Part shown: in pieces, positions 25,206 to 33,310 of the stretch | Layout of the letters: the number at the start of each line of letters is the position of its first letter | Position numbering within the stretch: position 1 is the first letter of the stretch | DNA from: Clostridia bacterium | GTDB lineage: Bacteria; Bacillota; Clostridia; Oscillospirales; Ruminococcaceae | DNA length: 40,117 nt | Direction: 5' to 3' | NCBI GenBank assembly: GCA_026001145.1 | Contig: BNZN01000004.1 | Coordinates: 1-40,117, forward strand | Notes under the pieces: model-generated | Databases searched by the model: none | What the model saw: the letters and a program-made list of their open reading frames with translations, nothing else | Told to the model about the DNA's origin: nothing | Position numbers and translations under genes: made by a program

Positions 25206-26974
25206 TTATTCCTCACTTTTAACCCAAGCTCTAATAAACTGAGAGGCTATCTCTGAATTTTCATTAACAAACCCTAAAACATTCTCTAGAAGACTTGGTT
25301 CTTTATTCTCTTCCGGTTCTCCCAATGCACTATACCCCTGCAAGCCCGTATTCCCTCCGTACCCTGCAGCTACTTTCCTCGCAAATTCAGCATCAGTCAA
25401 GATATCATCGTCATCCAAAGCCTTCTCCTCTCTGATCGAATCAAACAAAGAAGTATCCAACGCACCTTCATCCTCTGCAGCTTGGGCAGGTTCCGAATTC
25501 ACAGTTGGAACATTTTCAGCAACAGGTGATGTAGGCGATGTCGACATATATTTAGCCAATCCACCTCCCTGAGCGAGATCGCCAGCTTCCACAATTGGCT
25601 GACCGTTTCTTTTTCTGGATCTGACGAACGCAATCGCCACGCCGGTCGCCAGCGCAACAAGCACAACCGAAAGTATCAAAATAACAGCGCCAACCGGGGT
25701 TCTAAAGAACTCTCCAAGGGTCAGGCTTTTGTCAAGACCCGTAATATTCGGATATGCCATGTTAGAAACCACCACCTCATCCTCAGAAATTCCGGCTGTC
25801 TTAGCCGCCAACCCCCTAACCTCAATTTTTTCTTGTGGCGTCATAGCCGCCTTGTTAATCGAAACCGCCACCGAAATCGCATGGACCTCTGGCATGCTCT
25901 TAGTCATCTTTTGTTCCCTCGTATTCACCAGATACTTTTCGTGAAGGTCATGATCCGCGGTGGTTGAAGCATTTTCCTGCTCTTCCTGGTTCGGATAAGT
26001 AGACACTTCGGCATTTCCCTCTATGCTATTAAGCGCTGCCGGCTCAGATTTTTTTGAATTCTCATCGACGTTGTGCTCATCTTTGCTCTGCAAAATTCCT
26101 TTGTCTTCGCCGACCGACGGAATGTATGTCGTTTCATGCATTTGCACAGCATTTGCATCTACAGAACTCTTAACAGATACCTGGACATTACCCTGCCCAT
26201 AGCGTGGTTCAAGGAGCTGCATTATCTTCCTTTGGGCCTGGCTTGAGCATCTTTCTTCCAACGCAAGAGGATCGTTGGCGTGTTCCTCGCTTGCTTTAAC
26301 ACTTGACTCCATCGGAGTCCCCTCAGTATCCGTCACATACACATTTTCCTTTTCTAACCCAGAGACGCTGCCCGAAATCAGCGACTGTATCGCTTCAACC
26401 TGGCTTGGCGTAAGCGTCGGCACCAATCCATCAAGCGTCACCATAACGGAAGCAGTAACCTTAGGTTTTTCCGCTTCCAAAACATACGAGCGACTTTCCG
26501 ACGGGGCGATATTAACTAACGCGTCTGCAACACCGTCTAATTGACATATCGCAGTTTGCAGCCTATCGTACGTTTGCCACAAAAGCAAGTTTTTTTGTCA
26601 CTCTCAGAGGAAAGAAGTGAACTGTTCCCTTTAAACAAATCATAACCATATGGAACTTTCGGAAAACCCGCCAATGCCAGCTGCATCGTAGCCTTAGCCT
26701 GATCTTTTTTAGGAACAGTAACGCGACTCCCATCTTCAAGATTCGCATTTATCCCCACACTCTGAAGCGTGGTCAAAACTTTCGAAACCTGAGCTGGTGG
26801 CAAATCTTTATAAAGGTCGACATTGGCCGAAGAACTAGACAGCGCAACGGAACCTAAAATCACAGCCAAAAGCACACCACCGGCAGACGAAACGTATATG
26901 ATCTTCTTTTTCTTGTCCTGGGCATTCCAGAAATCCAATGCTTTTTGCCAATAACTTTTCGGATCAAACTTCAT
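25206..26974 (-). pseudogene. fliF: MS-ring protein FliF, split by one frameshift
   Basis: The first frame runs from ATG 26974 (MKFDPKSYWQKALDFW; GGGGAG upstream) through the first membrane helix (VLLAVILGSVALS) to SLLSSESDKK. It then leaves frame at a run of seven A (minus strand, 26590-26596). The second frame resumes as LLLWQTYDRLQTAICQLDG, continues through the ring-building domains (VADALVNIAPSESRSYV, TPSQVEAIQSLISG, PEVHAISVAVSINKAA), the second membrane helix (VGAVILILSVVLVALATGVA) and the FliG-binding tail (NSEIASQFIRAWVKSEE), ending at 25206. One added A restores about 589 aa. No residue of the family seems lost, so the break is a single-base event. FliF is the base of the whole structure; all flanking genes are intact. 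Confidence 0.85.
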
Positions 26975-27029
26975 ATCAAAACTCCCCACCAAGCACAATT
27001 TATTCCGGCCATTATCAAACTTAGCTTCT

Positions 27030-27542
27030 TCAGATACTCATGCTGAATATCTCCTTGACTGCACCAACCCCTTTATCTGTGTACATTTTTGCCAGTTGGA
27101 TCCCAATTATCCGCTTTCTAAACTCGGTCGCAAGTTGCATCACAGAGATATCTCCGTGGCCAGTCATCGCATTCCAGCCATTTTGCAAACGCTCTCGTTC
27201 TCCGGCAGCCACATTCTCATATATCCCTTTGACGCTTTCAAATATTCCATCAGAGCCAGAAGCACTCGATTCGACAGCAGCTCCAACTTCAACATCAGAA
27301 TCCAGCTTAAAAACCCCTTCATCAGCGCCAAGAACACCATTTTGCAAGCCATCAACATCACCGACATTGTTGACTTCCGCATCAGAATTCCACTCACGCT
27401 TGGCATCAAACAAAGCCCGATCCCAAGCAGCCTGAGCCTGAAGCCAATGGGAAGTGTCCTGACCAACGTCACCAATAACGCTATCAGCCACACCCTGCAA
27501 CAAACCTTGCGAAACCAAAGGAGAACTAAAAGGCAAACCCAT
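27030..27542 (-). CDS. fliE: FliE-like hook-basal body protein, extended
   Basis: The product is 170 aa from ATG 27542 (MGLPFSSPLVSQ), 9 nt after GGAG. Ordinary FliE is about 100 aa. The C-terminal 45 residues (GDISVMQLATEFRKRIIGIQ, LAKMYTDKGVGAVKEIFSMS) have the helical inner-rod character expected of FliE. The N-terminal 110 residues are an unusual acidic Asp/Val/Gly-rich extension (NNVGDVDGLQNGVLGADEGV). FliE joins the MS ring to the rod. Position between flgC and fliF supports the call; sequence similarity alone is weak. Confidence 0.65.
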   Translation of the reverse strand: MGLPFSSPLVSQGLLQGVADSVIGDVGQDTSHWLQAQAAWDRALFDAKREWNSDAEVNNVGDVDGLQNGVLGADEGVFKLDSDVEVGAAVESSASGSDGIFESVKGIYENVAAGERERLQNGWNAMTGHGDISVMQLATEFRKRIIGIQLAKMYTDKGVGAVKEIFSMSI

Positions 27543-27576
27543 AAACAAACACTCCAATCAACACTTCAATTTTCTT

Positions 27577-28053
27577 TTATTCTCTAGCGTTAGCGATGCT
27601 GAGATCTTGGCGAATCATCCGGAGAATAGCTTTCTCCACTTCAATGTTCATACTTACAGCACTTTCGGCATCAGTCATTGCCAAAATTTCTCTGGTAGGA
27701 TTCACATTTGACCACACAATATAGCCATCCTCATCAGCCTCCGGGTTTTCTGGATCATACTCACGCTCGCACGGCGTTTGATCTTCAATAAGCTTCTTTA
27801 TAAACACACCACCGGACTTGGGCATACCACTCTCCTTCGAATTACTTGCTCTCCTGCGTCTCCCGTATCTACTAGATGCACGATGAATTTCGCCACGAAA
27901 TTCATCGTCACTAGAAATCAACACAGGAATTTTGGCCTTGTACCCGCTAACATCCTTTTCCACCATGTTCTCAGCTCTTATCTTAAACACTTCCTGATTT
28001 GTTGCGATAGAGGTCCCAATCTTCTTCAGCAACGCAAAATCACTCACAGCCAA
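27577..28053 (-). CDS. flgC: Flagellar basal-body rod protein FlgC
   Basis: The product is about 158 aa from TTG 28053, which is 7 nt after AAGGGG; a GTG at 28062 has a poorer site. Features are RAENMVEKDVSGYKAK (usual ANNLAN-NT-GYK), REYDPENPEADEDGYIVWSN (the FlgC hallmark YDP-HP-A---GYV-YPNV) and the C-terminal helix (MNIEVEKAILRMIRQDLSIA). A basic insertion SSRYGRRRRASNSKES is unusual. FlgC is a proximal rod subunit. Confidence 0.85.
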   Translation of the reverse strand: MAVSDFALLKKIGTSIATNQEVFKIRAENMVEKDVSGYKAKIPVLISSDDEFRGEIHRASSRYGRRRRASNSKESGMPKSGGVFIKKLIEDQTPCEREYDPENPEADEDGYIVWSNVNPTREILAMTDAESAVSMNIEVEKAILRMIRQDLSIANARE

Positions 28054-28085
28054 ACTAATCACCCCTTAATTACCTAACTCCATTC

Positions 28086-28493
28086 CTAGCTTACCACTGT
28101 TTCTAAACCCTTCAACCAGTTAGAAGTCCATTCATTACGCAGCTGCCTTTCAGCTTCTAGCGTAGCAAGGTCAATCTCTTCTTTAGTCTTGTCAACATTA
28201 TTGCCATCCTTGCGCGCAGACGTACTCTTATCCTGCTCAATCCGAGAACTAAAAACAAACTTCCCCTTTTTTCTTCCCTCTGATATGTCCCTGAAACACC
28301 GCTCATCTATCTCTTGTGCATGCGCACCTGCAAGCTGTGACAAAAATTCATTTTCAAAACAAACTCTTTTAGCTTTGTATCCCGGAACGTTACCGCACAT
28401 TAAATTTTCAATTATAACATCTCTCTGAAGCTCATTCTTGGCGATCCAACTCTTCGCTATAATGTCATTCATACCGTGAAACATATTTCCCAT
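28086..28493 (-). CDS. flgB: Flagellar basal-body rod protein FlgB
   Basis: The product is about 135 aa from ATG 28493, 11 nt after GAGGAGG; the GTG at 28505 lies inside that ribosome site and cannot be the start. The rod signature appears as LQRDVIIENLMCGNVPGYKA (usual ANNIANANTPGYKA) followed by VCFENEFLSQL. The C-terminal half is charged and poorly conserved. It is first in the flagellar cluster, with a promoter about 100 bp upstream. Confidence 0.8.
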   Translation of the reverse strand: MGNMFHGMNDIIAKSWIAKNELQRDVIIENLMCGNVPGYKAKRVCFENEFLSQLAGAHAQEIDERCFRDISEGRKKGKFVFSSRIEQDKSTSARKDGNNVDKTKEEIDLATLEAERQLRNEWTSNWLKGLETVVS

Positions 28494-28588
28494 TTGCCAA
28501 CACACCTCCTCAAACTATTAAGCAACATGTACCAAAAGCAGCACCATAACTCTTTCGTTTTAAACACCCAAAAATATTATCACAACAA

Positions 28589-28617
28589 ATTTTACCACAA
28601 CCTTACAATAAAATCAA
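28589..28617 (-). promoter_or_regulatory. Predicted sigma-A promoter of the flagellar cluster
   Basis: On the minus strand TTGATT (-35, 28612-28617) and TAAAAT (-10, 28589-28594) are 17 nt apart, 96 nt before the flgB start. The gaps inside the cluster are short, the longest being 119 nt, so one long transcript of about 21 kb is plausible. Confidence 0.6.
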
Positions 28618-28700
28618 GCGCAATACGCCCATCTGACTCGACAAAAATTATTTTCAACTTTTAGCCCTATTTGAAACGCCAACTATCGTATTTTTCATAC

Positions 28701-29888
28701 TTAATTCCAAGGAAATTCATCAAATGTCAACAAAGATTTAAGGCTAAATATATAAAATCCTTTGCACTTAGAGTTACTTCGAATTTGTTTGATCTGCTTT
28801 TTCAGGGTATTTATTCCATCATTCACCCACTCATCACTCTCACTTGTCCCCGTATCTTTTTCATTTCCAACCTTGTAAGCAGCTAATCCCACAAACAAAT
28901 CTACACCGTCAATCTTAATGTCATCAACCCACTCTTTGAGGTTTTCGTCAAATGGATGAGCTGTGTTCGTAAACCCAAAATAAATCTGCGGACAAATAAA
29001 ATCAATATAACCCTTCGAACTGCACCATTTTTGAGTGTCTATAAAAACCTCATCCCTGTTTCTTTGCCTATTTCCACCCGGAGAAGTTCCAAACTTAACA
29101 TTCGGCTTGATTTTTTTGATTGCCTTATAAACACGCTTAATTAAAATATCCACATTTTTTCTGCGCCACTGGGCAAGTGACAATTTGGAATCACTTTCTT
29201 CAACACTTTTAGTATACTTGTTGTATTCATAAGCGTCAAAATCAGGATCCGCTGTCTGATAGAAATGATCATCAAAACTTACCGCATCAACATCATATTT
29301 TTTGACTATCTCTTTTACCCCGTTAACAACAAGCGTTCTTACTTCGACATAAGCTGGATTAAATACGATTCTCGCCCCATGGTCATCATACTTTCTGACT
29401 TTTCTGCTGTTTTTTTTAAGCCAGCGAACAGCGGGACTATCTTCCGAAAGCTCATCAAACGAATCGGAGCCCTGCTTTATTCTATATGGATTAATCCAAG
29501 CTTCAAATGTCATTTCTCTGGCGTGTGTTTCATCAATCATAATCTTAAGTGGGTCATAATCCAAAGCTCTCCCCTGCTCTCCACTGATATATTTTGACCA
29601 CGGAAAGATCCTAGAAGGGTAAAATGCATCTGCATGCGACCTAACGTGAAAGACCACGCGATTAATTCCACGTTCTTCAAGCTCATCAAGCAGTTTTCCC
29701 GCTTTAACTTTAAAAGTTGCTTCGTCCTCGGCTTTAAGGCTCTCTTCAATCTCATAATAAGAAATCCAAACCGCTCTAACTTCCTCTTTTGTTTTCTTAG
29801 CCGCCAGCGCTGATCCTCCAAAACAAAAAACAATCGCAACAACAATTCCCAGAAATCTTACAATATATCCTGCAACACACCTTTTCAA
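28701..29888 (-). CDS. Secreted GHL10/DUF187-type glycosyl hydrolase-like protein
   Basis: The product is 395 aa starting at TTG 29888, 10 nt after AAAGGAG. A signal peptide (hydrophobic LGIVVAIVFCFGGSALA, then AKK) sends it outside the cell. The body has the GHL10 signature: VRAVWISYYEIEESL, NRVVFHVRSHADAFYPSRIF, MTFEAWINPYRI, DAVSFDDHFYQ, VKFGTSPGGNRQRNRDEVF and GYIDFICPQIYFGF. Members of this TIM-barrel family (PF02638) act on, or bind, cell-wall or other glycans; the substrate here is unknown. It lies 23 bp downstream of pfkA, probably the same transcript. Confidence 0.85.
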   Translation of the reverse strand: MKRCVAGYIVRFLGIVVAIVFCFGGSALAAKKTKEEVRAVWISYYEIEESLKAEDEATFKVKAGKLLDELEERGINRVVFHVRSHADAFYPSRIFPWSKYISGEQGRALDYDPLKIMIDETHAREMTFEAWINPYRIKQGSDSFDELSEDSPAVRWLKKNSRKVRKYDDHGARIVFNPAYVEVRTLVVNGVKEIVKKYDVDAVSFDDHFYQTADPDFDAYEYNKYTKSVEESDSKLSLAQWRRKNVDILIKRVYKAIKKIKPNVKFGTSPGGNRQRNRDEVFIDTQKWCSSKGYIDFICPQIYFGFTNTAHPFDENLKEWVDDIKIDGVDLFVGLAAYKVGNEKDTGTSESDEWVNDGINTLKKQIKQIRSNSKCKGFYIFSLKSLLTFDEFPWN

Positions 29889-29911
29889 AAAATGATCTCT
29901 CCTTTAGTTTG

Positions 29912-30883
29912 TTATTTTGAGACGATATTCATCAGCCCATAAAGGTCCATTGTATTCCCCTCTCTTGGTCTTAAAACTTCATCCAGCTCGACATCTACAA
30001 TGTTTCCTCCAATCACAACAGCCGCTCTGTTTAGCTTTCCCTTTTTGATCAACCTTATCGCGAACTCTCCCATCTGGCTGGCAACCACTCTATCTTTGGC
30101 TGTTGGCGAACCTCCACGCTGCACATAACCGAGGACCGACGTTCTAACATCACAGCCAACTTTTTTTGCAATCAGGTCTGAAATTCGATGTTTGTTTTTA
30201 TACCCTTCAGAAACAACCACCAATAAACCATGCATCCCGATATTCTTACGCCCAAGAATATTATCAATCAAAATCTCTTCAGAACTCGCCCCATCAATCT
30301 CCGGGATTAAAACCGCAGCTGCACCACAAGCAACTGCAACGCTAAGCGCCAAATTCCCAGAATCTCTGCCCATCACTTCCACAATAAGGCATCTGCCATG
30401 AGATCTGGCAGTATCCCTTATTTTGTCGATCATTTCTGTTGCCGTATTTATCGCAGAATCAAAACCAATTGAATATTCCGACGACACCACATCGTTATCT
30501 ACTGTCACCGGCAACCCAATGCAAGGAATCCCCAGTTTCGAAAATTTTATTGCTCCTTCCAACGAACCGTCTCCACCCAGCACAATCAAAACGTCAATGC
30601 CAAATTTTTGGCAAGAAGCCTTGGCTTTCAACCGCCCTTCTGGTGTTCGAAACTCTTCACAACGTCCGGAATAAAGAAAAGTCCCTCCCTTATGGATAAT
30701 GTCTGTGACAGACAAACTGGTCAACCTTTTTATCTCACCATCTATAAGCCCTTGGTATCCTCTTTCGACTCCATAAACCTCATATCCCTCAAGCTCCGCG
30801 GACCGCACAATAGCTCTGATGGCAGCGTTCATTCCCGGCGCATCTCCGCCGCTTGTTAGCACTCCTACCTTCTTTTTCTGCAT
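29912..30883 (-). CDS. pfkA: 6-phosphofructokinase PfkA
   Basis: The product is 323 aa; ATG 30883 follows AAGGAGG. The enzyme phosphorylates fructose 6-phosphate. Features are VLTSGGDAPGMNAAIRA, IVLGGDGSLEGA (Gly at the position that distinguishes ATP- from PPi-dependent forms), the catalytic TVDND (residues 127-131) and CLIVEVMGRDSGNLAL. One oddity is Val126 in PVTVDND; ATP-dependent enzymes usually have Gly and PPi-dependent ones Lys there. KGTDYTIGF-type residues are also changed (VSSEYSIGF). It may therefore have altered activity. It lies between dprA and the GHL10 gene. Confidence 0.93.
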   Translation of the reverse strand: MQKKKVGVLTSGGDAPGMNAAIRAIVRSAELEGYEVYGVERGYQGLIDGEIKRLTSLSVTDIIHKGGTFLYSGRCEEFRTPEGRLKAKASCQKFGIDVLIVLGGDGSLEGAIKFSKLGIPCIGLPVTVDNDVVSSEYSIGFDSAINTATEMIDKIRDTARSHGRCLIVEVMGRDSGNLALSVAVACGAAAVLIPEIDGASSEEILIDNILGRKNIGMHGLLVVVSEGYKNKHRISDLIAKKVGCDVRTSVLGYVQRGGSPTAKDRVVASQMGEFAIRLIKKGKLNRAAVVIGGNIVDVELDEVLRPREGNTMDLYGLMNIVSK

Positions 30884-30909
30884 TCGAGAAATTCCTCCTT
30901 GACCGTCAC

Positions 30910-32094
30910 TCAGATACTATATAAAGACCCTGGATGCGTCTTAATTAAACCAAGCAACTCAAGTTCCGTTATCGAAACCAGCAAGTCACTCAAATCCATG
31001 GCTAGCTCAGAAACCAAAAAATCCAACTCTTTTGGAACACTCTGCAAAACAGAATAAACTCTTTTTGAACCATCGCTCAAACCTGCTATCAAATCTTCTA
31101 GATCAATTGACCCCACATCTCTTGATTTTTCTACATTTTGCCCCAATAATCTCTCAACTGAGCTATCTTTTTTCTTCTCAGCAATCAGCTCAATGTCTCT
31201 ATACCTATTTTGCAGTTCCATCAAGATGTCATTAACCTCGGTCACAACAAATGCACCATCTTTTAGCAACTTATTGCAACCTTCCGATCCCGGACTTCCC
31301 ACATTATGTGGAACACTAAAAACATCTTTCCCTTGGTCCAAACACCGGTTAGCCGTTATCAAAGACCCACTAATCAAATTTGCCTCAGTCACCAAAACAC
31401 CATCACTAAGACCCGCCATCACTCGGTTTCTGACCGGGAAACTGAATTTGGTCGCCTTTGTCTGCAACGGGTATTCAGACAGAAACAAACCGTTTCCTTG
31501 CAACATTTTCTTCCTCAATTCTGCATTTTTCTGAGGATAATCAACATCAATCCCACAACCCAAAACTGCTATCGTCTTCCCAGAAACAGCCAACGTTTCT
31601 TCGTGAACAACCGCATCAATTCCAATTGCGAAACCACTTATCGTTATAACTCCCGCTTCTGCAAGACCCCTGGTCAATTCCCTTGTCACATTAACTCCAT
31701 ATTCCACACACCCCCGCGCACCCACAACACAAATTGCACCATTTTGCTCCAATTCATTCAAAATGTCAAGGTTACCCTTCGCATAAAAAAGAGGCGGCGC
31801 CGAATAGATCTGCCGCAAACGTTCCGGGTAAAGAGAATCCGCATAAGTAATAATTTCGCAACCATTTTCTCGGCAATTTTTCAAAATCGCTTTGGCACCA
31901 CCCAACCCAGGCGATTCAACCAACTTTGGAAAAAGCTTAAAAAAGCGCTTCGGTGCTGAAGAAGCCTTAATCTGTTCAAAAAGAATTCGCGGCGAACCAT
32001 ATTCCAGCAAAACTTCAGAAGTCTTAATTCGCCCTATTTCAGCAATCTGGCTAAACCAAATCCAATAAATCAAATCATCCAAGTCATCTTTCAA
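30910..32094 (-). CDS. dprA: DNA-processing protein DprA (Smf)
   Basis: The product is 394 aa. The Rossmann core has CVVGARGCVEYGVNVTRELT, TISGFAIGIDAVVHEETL, AVLGCGIDVDYPQKN, FSFPVRNRVMAGLSDGVLV, EANLISGSLITAN and VFSVPHNVGSPGSEGCNKLL, all typical for DprA. The C-terminus is a winged helix. DprA loads RecA onto incoming single-stranded DNA in transformation. The start is TTG 32094 with a weak site, so it is uncertain. It heads dprA-pfkA-GHL10 and is divergent from trpS. Confidence 0.93.
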   Translation of the reverse strand: MKDDLDDLIYWIWFSQIAEIGRIKTSEVLLEYGSPRILFEQIKASSAPKRFFKLFPKLVESPGLGGAKAILKNCRENGCEIITYADSLYPERLRQIYSAPPLFYAKGNLDILNELEQNGAICVVGARGCVEYGVNVTRELTRGLAEAGVITISGFAIGIDAVVHEETLAVSGKTIAVLGCGIDVDYPQKNAELRKKMLQGNGLFLSEYPLQTKATKFSFPVRNRVMAGLSDGVLVTEANLISGSLITANRCLDQGKDVFSVPHNVGSPGSEGCNKLLKDGAFVVTEVNDILMELQNRYRDIELIAEKKKDSSVERLLGQNVEKSRDVGSIDLEDLIAGLSDGSKRVYSVLQSVPKELDFLVSELAMDLSDLLVSITELELLGLIKTHPGSLYSI

Positions 32095-32128
32095 TTTTTC
32101 TTGTTCCAGATTTTTTCTTCCTCCCCAA

Positions 32129-32137
32129 ATTATATCA
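32129..32137 (-). promoter_or_regulatory. Predicted extended -10 promoter for dprA
   Basis: The minus strand reads TGATATAAT, that is TGn followed by a perfect TATAAT (32129-32134). No good -35 is seen at the usual spacing, which fits the extended -10 class. Confidence 0.55.
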
Positions 32138-32176
32138 TGAGTTCAAGATTTTGGATTTTGATGTGTTGCAAGTTTT

Positions 32177-32205
32177 TTGACATTCCTCAAATTAACGGCT
32201 ATAAT
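32177..32205 (+). promoter_or_regulatory. Consensus sigma-A promoter for trpS
   Basis: TTGACA (32177-32182), a 17-nt spacer and TATAAT (32200-32205) match the full consensus, 35 nt before the trpS start. The leader is too short for a T-box, so attenuation of that type is not expected. Confidence 0.85.
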
Positions 32206-32240
32206 TGCACCGAAACAAGAAATTGAAGGGAAGTGTTTTT

Positions 32241-33230
32241 ATGGCAGGTCGAATTTTAACCGGTGACCGTCCAACTGGGAATCTCCATCTTGGGCACCTT
32301 GTTGGCAGTTTGCTAAGCCGCGCTCAATTGCAACACAAATACGACACGTTCATCCTGATTGCAGATGTCCAAGCGCTCACAACCCACTTTGAGCATCCGG
32401 AAAAAATCGAAAAAAACATGTATAACGTCACACTTGACAATCTCTCGGTTGGCATCGATCCAGAAGTTTCGACTTTTTTCATCCAATCAATGGTTCCAGC
32501 AATCGCCGAACTAACCATATTTTATTCAATGCTGGTAAGTGTAAATACCCTACGCCACAACCCCACCATAAAAACGGAAGCTGCAAATTATGGATATGAC
32601 GACCTAACTTATGGTTTCCTCGGCTACCCAGTCAGCCAATCCGCCGATATAACCTTTTGCAATGCAAATTTAGTACCAGTTGGTGAAGATCAAGTTCCCC
32701 ACATGGAGTTAACCAGAAAACTCGTTCGCAGGTTCAATGATGTTTACAACACAGATGTTCTCGCAGAACCAGAAACAATGCTAAGCGACTGCCCCAGACT
32801 TGCCGGCCTTGACGGCAATGCAAAGATGGGGAAATCTCTAAACAATGCAATTTTTTTGTGCGACCCAGAAGAAACCGTGAAGACCAAAGTCTTTTCCGCC
32901 ATAACCGACCCGCAAAGAATCAGCACAAAAGATAAAGGGCACCCCGAAATTTGCTCAATTTATCACTATCATCAAACCTTCAACAAACAAGAATCCAGCA
33001 AAATTTGCGAAAGCTGCAAAAACGCACAGATCGGCTGCGTTGACTGCAAAAACACACTCTTCGAGAAGCTAAACGAAACCCTAAAACCAATCCGCGAAAA
33101 ACGCCGCTATTACGAAGAACACCCAGACACCGTCAAAGAAATCCTACTCGCCGGCACAAAAAAAGCCAACAAAATCGGCAATGAGACCGTCGCAAAAGTC
33201 AAAGAGGCAATGCATGTCAAGTATTTTTGA
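32241..33230 (+). CDS. trpS: Tryptophan--tRNA ligase
   Basis: The product is 329 aa from ATG 32241 (MAGRILTGDRPTGNLHLGH), after AAGGGAAG. The frame extends 36 nt further upstream, but that region overlaps the promoter. The class I signature HIGH appears as HLGH (16-19) and KMSKS as KMGKS (195-199). A Cys-rich segment (CESCKNAQIGCVDCKNTL) lies near residues 255-275. It charges tRNA-Trp. Length is normal and the gene is monocistronic. Confidence 0.96.
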   Translation: MAGRILTGDRPTGNLHLGHLVGSLLSRAQLQHKYDTFILIADVQALTTHFEHPEKIEKNMYNVTLDNLSVGIDPEVSTFFIQSMVPAIAELTIFYSMLVSVNTLRHNPTIKTEAANYGYDDLTYGFLGYPVSQSADITFCNANLVPVGEDQVPHMELTRKLVRRFNDVYNTDVLAEPETMLSDCPRLAGLDGNAKMGKSLNNAIFLCDPEETVKTKVFSAITDPQRISTKDKGHPEICSIYHYHQTFNKQESSKICESCKNAQIGCVDCKNTLFEKLNETLKPIREKRRYYEEHPDTVKEILLAGTKKANKIGNETVAKVKEAMHVKYF

Positions 33231-33261
33231 CCCACAGCAACAAACCCACAACTAACAGAAC

Positions 33262-33308
33262 AAAACCCACGCCGTCTTTGCAAAGCGAAACGATGGAGTG
33301 GGGTTTTT
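33262..33308. terminator. Likely bidirectional terminator after trpS
   Basis: AAAACCCAC (33262-33270) pairs with GTGGGGTTTT (from 33298) with one bulged base, followed by T's. It separates trpS from the converging membrane-protein gene. Confidence 0.65.
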
Positions 33309-33310
33309 AT

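Noticed and set aside
27096..27587. 163-codon open frame on the plus strand
   Set aside because: It is the antisense shadow of fliE/flgC, with no ribosome site and no protein-like pattern.
32241..33230. T-box control of trpS
   Set aside because: The consensus promoter is only 35 nt from the start codon, leaving no room for a T-box leader.
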